From the NCBI GenBank assembly GCA_007134175.1, contig SLLF01000020.1, positions 1 to 8,562 on the forward strand: a stretch of 8,562 nucleotides of DNA, written 5' to 3'. Both the position numbers and the translations under genes were made by a program. Shown here in pieces: positions 1 through 6,286 of the stretch. The DNA is from Kiritimatiellia bacterium. Lineage in GTDB: Bacteria > Verrucomicrobiota > Kiritimatiellia > SLAD01. Numbering within the stretch: the first letter of the stretch is position 1; every line of letters starts with the position of its first letter. The notes beneath the pieces were generated by a model. That model had not been told where the DNA came from. It did no database searches and worked only from the letters and a program-made list of their open reading frames with translations.

Positions 1-1217
1 GGCGCGACCGCGACCCGGCCGAAAGCCTGGACTTGTTCCGCCGCATGCGTGCCGGTGAATTCCCGGACGGGGCCTACGTGCTGCGGGCAAAAATCGATAT
101 GGCCTCGCCCAACCTGCATCTGCGCGACCCAGTCCTCTACCGCATCAAGCGGGCCCACCACCATCGAACGGGCGACCAGTGGTGTATTTATCCCATGTAT
201 GACTTCGCCCACGGCCTTTCCGATGCTATCGAAGGAGTCACCCATTCCATTTGCACCCTGGAATTCGAAGTGCACCGTCCCCTGTATGATTGGCTGCTGG
301 AGCAGCTCGATACGCCGTCGCGCCCGCAACAGATCGAGTTTGCCCGGCTCAACATGACCTATACGGTCATGAGCAAGCGCCGGTTGCTGCAACTGGTACA
401 AGAGGGCCTGGTCAGCGGTTGGGACGATCCCCGCATGCCCACCCTGTGCGGTATGCGGCGCCGTGGTTATCCGCCTGCCGCACTCCGGTCCTTTTGCGAG
501 GCGGTCGGGGTGACCAAATACGACAGCCTGACCGACGTTGCGCTTTTGGAGCACCATGTACGCACCACATTGAACCGGCAAGCGGCCCGCCGGTTAGCGG
601 TGCTCGACCCGCTACGGGTCAAGCTCACCAACTTCCCGGGCGACACGCTGACGGTGGACGCCATCAATAATCCTGAAGATCCTGCGGCCGGCACCCGGCC
701 GCTGACGTTCGGACCGGAGCTGTGGATCGAACGTTCGGACTTCGCCGCGGAACCTCCACCAAAATTCTATCGCCTGGCACCGGGTAAAACCGTGCGTTTG
801 CGCTATGCCGGTTTCTTGACTTGCGAGCAGGCACTATACGCGGACGACGGCCACGTGCAGGAACTGCACTGCCGGTGGGATCCGCCGGAGGCCAAGTGCA
901 AAGTCAAAGCAACAATTCACTGGGTATCCGCCACGGAGGGGGTGGCGGCGGAGATCCGCTGCTACGATCGACTCTTCAATGAGCCCGACCCCCTCAAGGA
1001 CAAAGACCAGGATTTTCGAGCCTGCTCGAACCCCGATTCGCTCAAGGTGGTGCAGGGCTACGTGGAGCCCGCCTTGCAGGAAGCCGCACCGGGTGAGTCG
1101 TATCAATTCGAACGGTTAGGCTATTTTTGCTGTGACGCGCTCGATCACCACCTGGATCGGTTGGTGTTCAATCAAACGGTAGCCCTTAAAGACGTGCGCT
1201 TTAAACCAAATCGATAA
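1..1217 (+). CDS. glnS: Glutaminyl-tRNA synthetase, 3' part (5' end outside window)
   Basis: Class I aminoacyl-tRNA synthetase that charges tRNA-Gln with glutamine in the cytoplasm. The reading frame is open from base 3, so the gene enters from the left. About 404 residues are visible out of roughly 550 usual for the family, so the HIGH-motif half of the Rossmann fold is missing. Visible family hallmarks are the segment LRAKIDMASPN, the stretch YPMYDFAHGLSDAIEG, and the KMSKS-type loop written as VMSKR (MSKRR at bases 369-383). After these come WDDPRMPT and the two beta-barrel anticodon-binding domains, beginning around DPLRVKLTNFPGD and running to the C-terminus. The gene ends in TAA, and its last 17 bp overlap the end of the convergent NYN gene. 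The C-terminus looks complete. Presence of GlnRS suggests direct Gln-tRNA charging rather than sole reliance on transamidation. Confidence 0.96.
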   Translation, partial: RDRDPAESLDLFRRMRAGEFPDGAYVLRAKIDMASPNLHLRDPVLYRIKRAHHHRTGDQWCIYPMYDFAHGLSDAIEGVTHSICTLEFEVHRPLYDWLLEQLDTPSRPQQIEFARLNMTYTVMSKRRLLQLVQEGLVSGWDDPRMPTLCGMRRRGYPPAALRSFCEAVGVTKYDSLTDVALLEHHVRTTLNRQAARRLAVLDPLRVKLTNFPGDTLTVDAINNPEDPAAGTRPLTFGPELWIERSDFAAEPPPKFYRLAPGKTVRLRYAGFLTCEQALYADDGHVQELHCRWDPPEAKCKVKATIHWVSATEGVAAEIRCYDRLFNEPDPLKDKDQDFRACSNPDSLKVVQGYVEPALQEAAPGESYQFERLGYFCCDALDHHLDRLVFNQTVALKDVRFKPNR

Positions 1218-1803
1218 GATCGCTGACCGAATCGTCGCCGCCCGACTTTTTGGGTGGCGGCGTATCTCTCTTTTCCCTGCGGTCGGGCTTGCCATCTGTG
1301 CTGCGGCGGCTGCGACGGCTGCGGCGGCCACCACGGCCACCACCACGTTTACTAGTGTCGGACCGACCACCACCATCATCCATCGCCTTGCGGAGGGTAC
1401 TCCCGCGCAGCGTCTCTAGACCGGCCGCCACCGCCTGCTCCTCGAGGGCCTTGTCGTTGGTAATGACCAAAGCCGACGGGTCCGCCAGTTTCAGCGCCAG
1501 CGCACAAAGTGCTGCGCTATCCTCGGCGTAGCGAACCGTCAGCGACTTGTAGGTTCCACCATCCGGGACTTCACGCAGCGGACGGCCTTCAAACAACACC
1601 ACCGCCTTAATCTTCTCCCGTTGCACAAACGCCGCCACTTGCTGCAAGACGGCAAACTGATCGCGCGGGGAAAGTCGCTCGCGGCCACCGCCGGCTTTCA
1701 CGCTGGCTGCATCAATGAGGTGCAATAGCGATGATGGACCAGGCGGCTCACACTCGTCTCCGCCACTCCTCCATCTGTTGCTCAATCGTTTCCAAAACAG
1801 CAT
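1201..1803 (-). CDS. NYN/PIN-like domain protein with basic RG/SR-rich tail (putative RNase)
   Basis: Two-part protein of 200 residues. Residues about 25-142 look like a NYN (PIN-like) nuclease domain. There is an opening beta strand LLHLIDAAS with Asp31, then a VVLFEG strand with Glu72 where many members have FDG. RYAEDSAAL (Glu94/Asp95) follows, then LVITNDKAL with Asp117, and a final GLETLRGS strand. Spaced acidic residues of this kind bind the catalytic metal in PIN/NYN RNases. Residues 143-200 are a low-complexity basic tail (RGGGRGGRR, then RRSRRS) ending in the acidic-hydrophobic peptide DDSVSDLIDLV. Such tails commonly bind RNA or partner proteins, which is inference here. The start is set by an AAAGGA ribosome site 8 bp upstream, inside the end of the kinase gene; only 4 bp separate the two genes, so they are probably co-transcribed. 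The 3' end overlaps glnS by 17 bp. Substrate unknown. Confidence 0.72.
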   Translation of the reverse strand: MLFWKRLSNRWRSGGDECEPPGPSSLLHLIDAASVKAGGGRERLSPRDQFAVLQQVAAFVQREKIKAVVLFEGRPLREVPDGGTYKSLTVRYAEDSAALCALALKLADPSALVITNDKALEEQAVAAGLETLRGSTLRKAMDDGGGRSDTSKRGGGRGGRRSRRSRRSTDGKPDRREKRDTPPPKKSGGDDSVSDLIDLV

Positions 1804-1807
1804 CGTC

Positions 1808-3910
1808 TTATTCCTTTACACGGTCTCCACGGACCGGTTTCGTATCGAGCACCTGGCGCACCATCCGGGCTAGCTGCTGATGCTCAAACGGTTTGGTCAA
1901 GAACCATACATCGTCAGCCAGCACGCCTTGTTCATCCAGTGTCCCGGCGGAATGGCCCGACATGTAGAGCACCCGCAACTGCGGACAATGCACCCGCAAC
2001 GACTGGTATAACTGCTTGCCATTCATTCCCGGCATAATCACATCCGTCAACAACAAATCCAGTTTCCATTGATGTGCTTCGGCTACTTGGATGGCCTCTT
2101 TGGGAGTCGGCGCGGTCAATACCGTGTAGCCCAGCCGCCCCAAATACATCTGGGTAAGATCCAGAATCGCCTCCTCGTCTTCCGCGACCAGAATGGTTTC
2201 GTGCCCCCCCACCGGGGCGGCATTACTCTCTCCCGGTTCCGCCATAACCGCCGACCGGTCACGGGGCAGATAAACAGAGAACGTCGCCCCGTCCCCGGGA
2301 GAACTGTCTACCCGGACAAAGCCATTGTTCTGGCGGGCAATCCCGAACACGGTGGACAACCCCAGTCCGGTTCCTTTGCCTAGCGGTTTGGTAGTGAAAA
2401 ATGGATCAAAAATCCGGTCCAACAGCGTCGCCGGAATACCCGTCCCGGTATCCCGCACCGCGATACGCACGTATTCGCCGGCCGGGCGATCCGCCGGCTT
2501 GAACCAATCACTCGCGCTGACCCGGCTATTGCGCGTCATAACGGTCAAGGTCCCGCCTTGCGGCATGGCGTCACGGGCGTTCAGTGCCAGATTCGTCACA
2601 ATTTGATCAACCTGCGCCGGATCCATGCGGACCGGCCACAGGCGGGTTCCCGGATCCCAATCCACGCGGACCATTTCGCCTAGCGACCGTTTCAACAACC
2701 CCATAACCTCTTCCACGGTTTCATTCAACTCCAAACGCTGGGGACGCGCCACTTGCTTGCTGGCATAGGCCAATAACTGCCGAGTCAACTCGGCCGCTTC
2801 GCGCGCCGCCACCTTGATGGTCTGCAACTCCTCGTGCAACGGGGAGCCTTCCTCACACGACAAGGCCGACATCTCTGCAAATCCGATGATGGTCTGCAGT
2901 TTATTGTTGAATTCGTGGGCTATACCGCCCGCCAACAGACCGACACTCTCCATCTTCTGTGCATTTACCAGTTGGGCACTCAATGAGGCCCGGTCGGCTT
3001 CCACCTGCTTGCGGTCGGTAATATCAATGATCGTACCGCGCAGACTCGTGGGCAGGCTGCTATTCGTGCCAGGCCGTATCATCACGCGCACCCACCGCTG
3101 TTGGCCGGTTTCCGCCTGGAACGGTAGTTCCTGATCCCACGGCGTTCCTTGTTCCCGGGCAGCCGTCAGCGCCTCCTCCAACGCCTTCCGGCCGTCAGGG
3201 GTATAGGCCTGCAACCATTCATCCAGGCTGACGTCGGTGGCTGGCGTGGGCCACTCGTAAATCTTGCGCACCTCTTCCGACCAGCGTACGCGTTGTGTCG
3301 CGGCGTCTAGCTCCCACTGCCCAATCCCCTCCAAATGGTGTGCGGCCAATTCGCCGTCGTCCAGTCGAGCCGCCAACGTCTCGGTTTGACGTCTAGCCTG
3401 AAGCGCACCTTCCAGCAGCCCCAGGGTTTCGCGCTGGGATTGTTCCAGTGCCCGGTTGACCGTCTTCAACTTCTCCCGCTGCTTGTCCAACTTGCGGTTC
3501 GCTTCCATCAAATCCCGCTGCAAAAGCGCAACCCGGGAGAAGGCCGCCAGTTGGTAGCGCAGCGCGCGATCACCCAGAGGCAACTGGATAAACCCGTCCG
3601 CTCCATCATCAAGACACCGTAGCGCCTCATCCTCCCCGGTTACCGAATCCAGCGTGAAGATCACTATCACATGGGCCGATTTTAGATCGGTGCGAATCTC
3701 CCGGCACAAGGATCTGCCGTCACATTCATCCCGGCCCGCAGCCAACAGCACCAACATAGGCAGACCGCTGCGTACGCGTTGCAGGGCCGTCACGGCATCT
3801 GACGCCGTGTCCACCTCGTAGCCCGCTGCTTCCAGCGCCGACTGGACGGGTTGCAATGCCGCCGCGTCAGGATCCACCAGCAATATGCGCATGGCATTAT
3901 TGATCATCAT
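1808..3910 (-). CDS. Hybrid histidine kinase: degenerate REC - coiled coil - PAS - HisKA - HATPase - REC
   Basis: Cytoplasmic hybrid sensor kinase of 700 residues with no membrane segment. Residues 7-125 form a receiver-like domain, but the phospho-acceptor position is Ala57 (LVLLAAGRDECDG) and the conserved Lys is Leu110 (FIQLP), so it should not accept phosphate. Residues about 128-190 are a likely coiled coil. Residues about 195-302 are a PAS_3-type sensor ending in DITDRK. HisKA follows with His332 in GGIAHEFNN. The ATPase domain has an N box (Asn440, Asn444), a G1 motif DTGTGIP with Asp487, an F box DPFFTTK and a G2 motif GKGTGLGLS. Residues about 570-690 are an intact receiver with Glu577/Asp578, Asp623 (LLTDVIMPGMNG), Ser651 and Lys673. 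The first ATG of a tandem pair is annotated as start; Met7 is an alternative, and the Shine-Dalgarno signal is weak. The NYN gene follows 4 bp downstream. The signal sensed is unknown. Confidence 0.93.
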   Translation of the reverse strand: MMINNAMRILLVDPDAAALQPVQSALEAAGYEVDTASDAVTALQRVRSGLPMLVLLAAGRDECDGRSLCREIRTDLKSAHVIVIFTLDSVTGEDEALRCLDDGADGFIQLPLGDRALRYQLAAFSRVALLQRDLMEANRKLDKQREKLKTVNRALEQSQRETLGLLEGALQARRQTETLAARLDDGELAAHHLEGIGQWELDAATQRVRWSEEVRKIYEWPTPATDVSLDEWLQAYTPDGRKALEEALTAAREQGTPWDQELPFQAETGQQRWVRVMIRPGTNSSLPTSLRGTIIDITDRKQVEADRASLSAQLVNAQKMESVGLLAGGIAHEFNNKLQTIIGFAEMSALSCEEGSPLHEELQTIKVAAREAAELTRQLLAYASKQVARPQRLELNETVEEVMGLLKRSLGEMVRVDWDPGTRLWPVRMDPAQVDQIVTNLALNARDAMPQGGTLTVMTRNSRVSASDWFKPADRPAGEYVRIAVRDTGTGIPATLLDRIFDPFFTTKPLGKGTGLGLSTVFGIARQNNGFVRVDSSPGDGATFSVYLPRDRSAVMAEPGESNAAPVGGHETILVAEDEEAILDLTQMYLGRLGYTVLTAPTPKEAIQVAEAHQWKLDLLLTDVIMPGMNGKQLYQSLRVHCPQLRVLYMSGHSAGTLDEQGVLADDVWFLTKPFEHQQLARMVRQVLDTKPVRGDRVKE
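1812..1817 (-). promoter_or_regulatory. Ribosome binding site of the NYN gene
   Basis: AAAGGA on the minus strand lies 8 bp before the ATG at 1803. It sits inside the last codons of the histidine kinase gene. This supports the chosen start and points to translational coupling of the two genes. Confidence 0.6.
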
Positions 3911-3983
3911 TCGCCAATCTCACTCTCACACCCCATACATCTCAAAAATCTTCCTCTTGCATCCTGACCATTTGCCATGCCGT

Positions 3984-3999
3984 GTCAATCTTTATTGAC
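3984..3999 (-). promoter_or_regulatory. Small palindrome with a -35-like TTGACA upstream of the kinase gene
   Basis: GTCAAT-CTTT-ATTGAC is a perfect 6-bp inverted repeat in the 95-bp gap between the SRAP stop and the kinase start. On the minus strand it overlaps TTGACA (3983-3988), which would be a good -35 element for the kinase gene. However, I see no matching -10 hexamer at 16-18 bp. It could be an operator, part of a weak promoter or chance. Confidence 0.25.
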
Positions 4000-4005
4000 C
4001 TGAAT

Positions 4006-4707
4006 TCAAAGCGACCAAGTGGCCTGGACCGCCAGCGGCACGCGTTGACAGCAGGCCGGTTCATCCACACGCACGTTGTTCACCTTGGCCGCCACCGGAT
4101 AGCCGGTCAACGGTACGTCCCGGGCGACTGCAATTTCCGCCAAATCCGTCGGCCGAAACCGGCGTTGGTCCAGCCAGACCGCCTCCTCGTGGCCATGCAG
4201 AATCAAGGGCATGCGGGCATGATACGGTCGCATGGTCACATCAGCAGGACGGGTAATAATAGCGAAGCTAACACACTCCCCCCCCTCCCGATCATTCCAT
4301 ACAGCCCACAGTCCAGCCAGTGCCAGGCAGGGAACGGTCGGCCGGTGAAAGTAGTAAGGGATTTTGGCTCGTCCCTTGGATCCGGGCACCCATTCGTAGA
4401 ACCCACTGGCCGGGACCAAACAACGACGATAGCGGGCAGCGTCACGAAAGGCAGGCTTGGACCAGATGGTTTCAATCCGGGCATTGATCAGTTTGTGGGC
4501 TGCCGTTGCCGGCGAAGCCCAGGCCGGGATCAATCCCCATACGGCATGCTCCACCTCCGGTCCAGACCGGCCCGCAACAAGAATGGTCGCGGGCTGCCCT
4601 GGAGCCAGGTTATAGCGGGGCCGCCACGCGACATTCGGCGGGTTCAGCACCCCAAAGCGGTCACGCAACGTCGCAGGGTCTATTTCCTGAACAAAACGTC
4701 CACACAT
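4006..4707 (-). CDS. SRAP-domain abasic-site processing protein (HMCES/YedK family)
   Basis: Member of the SOS-response-associated peptidase (SRAP) family. These proteins form a thiazolidine crosslink between Cys2 and abasic sites in single-stranded DNA, shielding the lesion during replication. All active-site residues known for E. coli YedK are recognisable. Cys2 directly follows the initiator Met (MCGRF), Asn75 is in NARIET, Glu105 is in SGFYEW and the catalytic His163 is in YHARMPLIL. The length of 233 residues is normal. The start is firm, because Cys2 must be exposed by Met removal and a GGAGG site lies 10 bp upstream. The small membrane protein gene begins upstream and its stop is 38 bp from this start, so the two may share a transcript. 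I see no LexA box, so SOS control is not shown. A long opposite-strand ORF covers this gene but is a shadow. Confidence 0.95.
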   Translation of the reverse strand: MCGRFVQEIDPATLRDRFGVLNPPNVAWRPRYNLAPGQPATILVAGRSGPEVEHAVWGLIPAWASPATAAHKLINARIETIWSKPAFRDAARYRRCLVPASGFYEWVPGSKGRAKIPYYFHRPTVPCLALAGLWAVWNDREGGECVSFAIITRPADVTMRPYHARMPLILHGHEEAVWLDQRRFRPTDLAEIAVARDVPLTGYPVAAKVNNVRVDEPACCQRVPLAVQATWSL

Positions 4708-4717
4708 GAGCGATACC

Positions 4718-4722
4718 CCTCC
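4718..4722 (-). promoter_or_regulatory. Ribosome binding site of the SRAP gene
   Basis: GGAGG, within a longer GGGAGGGG run on the minus strand, lies 10 bp before the ATG at 4707. It supports the start that places Cys at position 2, which the SRAP mechanism requires. Confidence 0.6.
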
Positions 4723-4745
4723 CTGAACCCAACCGTAGGTCCGCC

Positions 4746-5042
4746 CTAATCCCGCTCCGTGAATTCGACATCGATATAGTCACCGCCCGGCGGCGGATGT
4801 GGGCGGGCCGCTTGCTCTTCCATCTTGTGCCATTGCCGTTTCAACCAGGCCAGGCGCACCGCCCAGGCCAGACCGCCCAGTACCACCATGCCCAGCACCA
4901 CCATGAAAACGAAAAACCCCAGCAAGGCCGCCAATCCCAGGGCCAGGATAGAGCCCAGCATCCCCAGGATCCGCACCAGCAAGTTGGGCCGGCGGCCAGG
5001 TAAACCGTAATCCACCCGATACTGATAGATGTGCATGGGCAT
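4746..5042 (-). CDS. Small membrane protein of unknown function
   Basis: Protein of 98 residues that I cannot assign to a named family. Residues 1-24 are soluble and basic (RRPN before the membrane). Residues about 25-62 are almost wholly hydrophobic (LGMLGSILALGLAALLG, then FFVFMVVLGMVVLGG), enough for two closely packed membrane helices. A basic stretch (RLAWLKRQW) and a proline-rich linker follow, ending in GGDYIDVEFTERD. Similar short inner-membrane proteins with a D/G-x-I-D/E-x-E-Y/F ending occur in many proteobacteria, which is a recollection and not a search result. No clear Shine-Dalgarno precedes the ATG or the alternative Met3. A weak TTGATC / CATAGT pair (5074-5079 and 5052-5057 on the minus strand, 16 bp apart) would give a nearly leaderless mRNA. 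The SRAP gene follows 38 bp downstream. Divergent from tRNA-Phe. Confidence 0.75.
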   Translation of the reverse strand: MPMHIYQYRVDYGLPGRRPNLLVRILGMLGSILALGLAALLGFFVFMVVLGMVVLGGLAWAVRLAWLKRQWHKMEEQAARPHPPPGGDYIDVEFTERD

Positions 5043-5111
5043 AACGGTAGTACTATGACCGCTTAGACGGCGGGATCAACCCTTAAAACCAGCAAATCCA
5101 ATTGCAATGAC

Positions 5112-5139
5112 TTGACAGCGCTCGGTAACACGCTATGAT
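5112..5139 (+). promoter_or_regulatory. Sigma70-type promoter of tRNA-Phe
   Basis: The -35 element TTGACA (5112-5117, perfect consensus) and the -10 element TATGAT (5134-5139, one mismatch) are 16 bp apart. Transcription should start near 5146, about 10 bp before the mature tRNA. The strong match fits a stable RNA gene. Confidence 0.8.
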
Positions 5140-5155
5140 TCGTCCTCATTGCAGT

Positions 5156-5230
<75 letters not shown>

Positions 5231-5231
<1 letters not shown>

Positions 5232-5257
5232 GCCTTAAAACACTGCAAGTAAAGGCT
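5231..5257 (+). terminator. Weak hairpin just after tRNA-Phe
   Basis: AGCCTT (5231-5236) can pair with AAGGCT (5252-5257) across a 15-nt loop. It begins at the last base of the tRNA and is followed by only a short A/T stretch. It may end the tRNA transcript, but the stem is short and lacks a U-run, so this is a weak call. Confidence 0.2.
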
Positions 5258-5337
5258 TAAATACTGACCAGAACGCAGTTTCCCCCACTTTCCGTTTTTA
5301 GCCATTTGAGCGCTTTTAGGCGGTTTTGGGCGGGCTA

Positions 5338-5362
5338 ATTGGCAACAAATTGGCAACAAATT
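5338..5362 (+). repeat. Tandem 11-bp repeat downstream of tRNA-Phe
   Basis: ATTGGCAACAA occurs twice with no gap (5338-5348 and 5349-5359), and the first three bases repeat again. Paired short direct repeats close to a tRNA 3' end resemble integrase arm-type sites, which is inference only. The rest of 5232-5490 holds no convincing gene. Confidence 0.75.
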
Positions 5363-5490
5363 GAGGAGGGCAAAAACACCGGTCGCTTCTCACAGATTTG
5401 TCCAGCCGGGGATCTTGATGTGCGCACCATCTGATCAATGTCGGTGTTGTGCAGACAAAAAATATGGGCCGAGGACTCCGCTGAGGTTGA

Positions 5491-5829
5491 TCAACTGTTC
5501 TTCCTCAGGATTATCTCCGGCAATGTCATCCAGGAGAAACCGGTCTCAGCGGTTGTGTGAATTTTGAGGTCCTGCGGCAGCAATGGCATGATCAGGGTTT
5601 TGAAAAACCGTATCGGATCGGCATCGAAGTGGGCTTGCAAAGCATTGGCCAGATTCTCCTGATTCCGCTCCTGCGCCAGCATCCGGTCTAGAGTTTGGAG
5701 CGCCTGAGCTCGCCCACCAAGACGGCCCTTCTTATTGCCGTTGGGCGGACGGTTGCCCGGCGCAAAGCGGCCAGTCTCATCACGTCGGTACTCCACGTGG
5801 GCCGTGGTGAATGGTGGTGTGCTGTTCAT
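5491..5829 (-). CDS. Phage-type DUF5681-like small protein (possible small-terminase relative)
   Basis: Protein of 112 residues. The N-terminal part has the ETGRFAPGN...GNKKGRLGG signature, resembling the FxPGxSGNPxGRPxG motif of DUF5681 proteins, which are common in phage and transposable regions and sometimes annotated near terminases. Residues about 40-85 are helical and charged (TLDRMLAQERNQENLANAL), followed by DPIRFFKTLIMPLLPQ and a short C-terminal tail. I infer an element-borne gene; its function is not proven. An AAGGA site lies 10 bp before the ATG, inside the preceding 31-codon ORF, which ends 3 bp upstream. The gene points toward tRNA-Phe, as expected for remnants of an element inserted there. 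The C-terminus looks like the normal family end and not a frameshift. Confidence 0.6.
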   Translation of the reverse strand: MNSTPPFTTAHVEYRRDETGRFAPGNRPPNGNKKGRLGGRAQALQTLDRMLAQERNQENLANALQAHFDADPIRFFKTLIMPLLPQDLKIHTTAETGFSWMTLPEIILRKNS

Positions 5830-5832
5830 TGA

Positions 5833-5928
5833 TTATTTATCCTTCATGGACACAATACGGGCCATCGACAAGCCGCGCAGCGGGTTGTAGTGGTCGCGCC
5901 ATGACTGCTGTGGACGGTAGTGGGCCAT
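5833..5928 (-). pseudogene. 31-codon fragment resembling the N-terminus of a Mu-type portal protein (DUF935-like)
   Basis: The translation contains SWRDHYNPLRGLSMARIVSM. It resembles the start of DUF935 (Mu gp29-type portal) proteins, where an RD-x-YNPLRGL motif is followed by an acidic helix and several hundred more residues. Here the frame stops after MKDK, so more than nine tenths of such a protein would be missing. Three consecutive stop codons (TAG TGA TAA) lie about ten codons upstream of the ATG, and no ribosome site is seen. The fragment ends 3 bp before the DUF5681-like gene and contains its Shine-Dalgarno. I read it as the stump left by a deletion in a prophage-like element. The alternative is a true small leader ORF. 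Family recognition is from memory of the motif. Confidence 0.45.
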
Positions 5929-6050
5929 ATCGGAATGGCGTACCGTATTGATATCAGTTTATCACTACACAAGGGCGCGGTAACCGGATTTTAACCGGGG
6001 GTGTGAGTGAAGTGGCACAGCAGGTAAGGGAAAGAAAAGAGAATGCTATA

Positions 6051-6095
6051 CTAGACACGAACCCGAACGTAAAACGACGATGCGTCGTTGTCTAG
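6051..6095. repeat. Nested inverted repeat (45 bp)
   Basis: The outer arms CTAGAC (6051-6056) and GTCTAG (6090-6095) are perfect. Inside, AACGACG (6073-6079) and CGTCGTT (6083-6089) form a 7-bp stem with an ATG loop. On the 3' side the two stems abut, while the 5' side has a 16-nt bulge. Read on the minus strand, the inner hairpin is followed by TTACG, so it could also act as a weak terminator for the M14 transcript. Its role is unknown. Confidence 0.5.
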
Positions 6096-6141
6096 CCATG
6101 CAGGTGTCTTATCTAAGCAGCGCAATGTCAATATACACTGA

Positions 6142-6171
6142 CTGACCCCGTTTTCCCTGACCCCGTTTTCC
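6142..6171 (+). repeat. Perfect tandem 15-bp repeat CTGACCCCGTTTTCC x2
   Basis: Two identical units, 6142-6156 and 6157-6171, are adjacent with no spacer. Sequences of this type recur between genes, often near transposase or REP-like elements, in many environmental bacteria; that is a recollection. No transposase is present here. Confidence 0.8.
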
Positions 6172-6224
6172 CCATGTTCTTTCAGCCAAAATTTAACCTG
6201 TTGTCCGAATGGAGATTCCTCTTC

Positions 6225-6270
6225 GATTTGGCCAAGACGCCGCTAGAGAACTGTTCCGCAGACATCCGGG
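6225..6270 (+). repeat. Imperfect direct repeat, copy 1 (downstream of M14 gene)
   Basis: It begins GATTTGGCCAAGACGCCG (18 bp, identical to copy 2 at 7654). After a variable 8-bp stretch come CTGTTCC, then CAGACA and a GGG-containing end, matching copy 2 with small gaps. It lies 16 bp beyond the stop of the M14 gene. Copy 1 lacks the upstream GGCGTCTT arm that makes a hairpin in copy 2. Confidence 0.75.
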
Positions 6271-6286
6271 ACGAGACGGTCATGTT

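Larger units (their letters stand above)
5929..6286. other. Gene-free stretch between element remnant and M14 gene
   Basis: No convincing coding region on either strand. It holds an extended -10-like TGCTATACT (6045-6052) without a clear -35, a 45-bp inverted-repeat structure, a perfect tandem 15-bp repeat and the first copy of the direct repeat flanking the M14 gene. Confidence 0.6.

Noticed and set aside
1250..1531. Plus-strand ORF rich in Arg, Pro and Leu
   Set aside because: It is the reverse reading of the RG-rich tail codons of the NYN gene.
3982..4749. 255-codon plus-strand ORF, longer than the gene opposite it
   Set aside because: It is antisense to the SRAP gene, whose catalytic Cys2, Asn75, Glu105 and His163 are all in place. 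The ORF translation shows no domain and is a GC-rich shadow.
5232..5490. Integrase remnant after tRNA-Phe
   Set aside because: I read the minus-strand frames and found only short stretches broken by stops, without the Arg-His-Arg-Tyr residues of a tyrosine recombinase.
5491..5560. Frameshift at the end of the DUF5681-like gene
   Set aside because: An alternative frame stays open for about 30 codons, but the annotated frame ends in a normal-looking tail, so no frameshift is needed.
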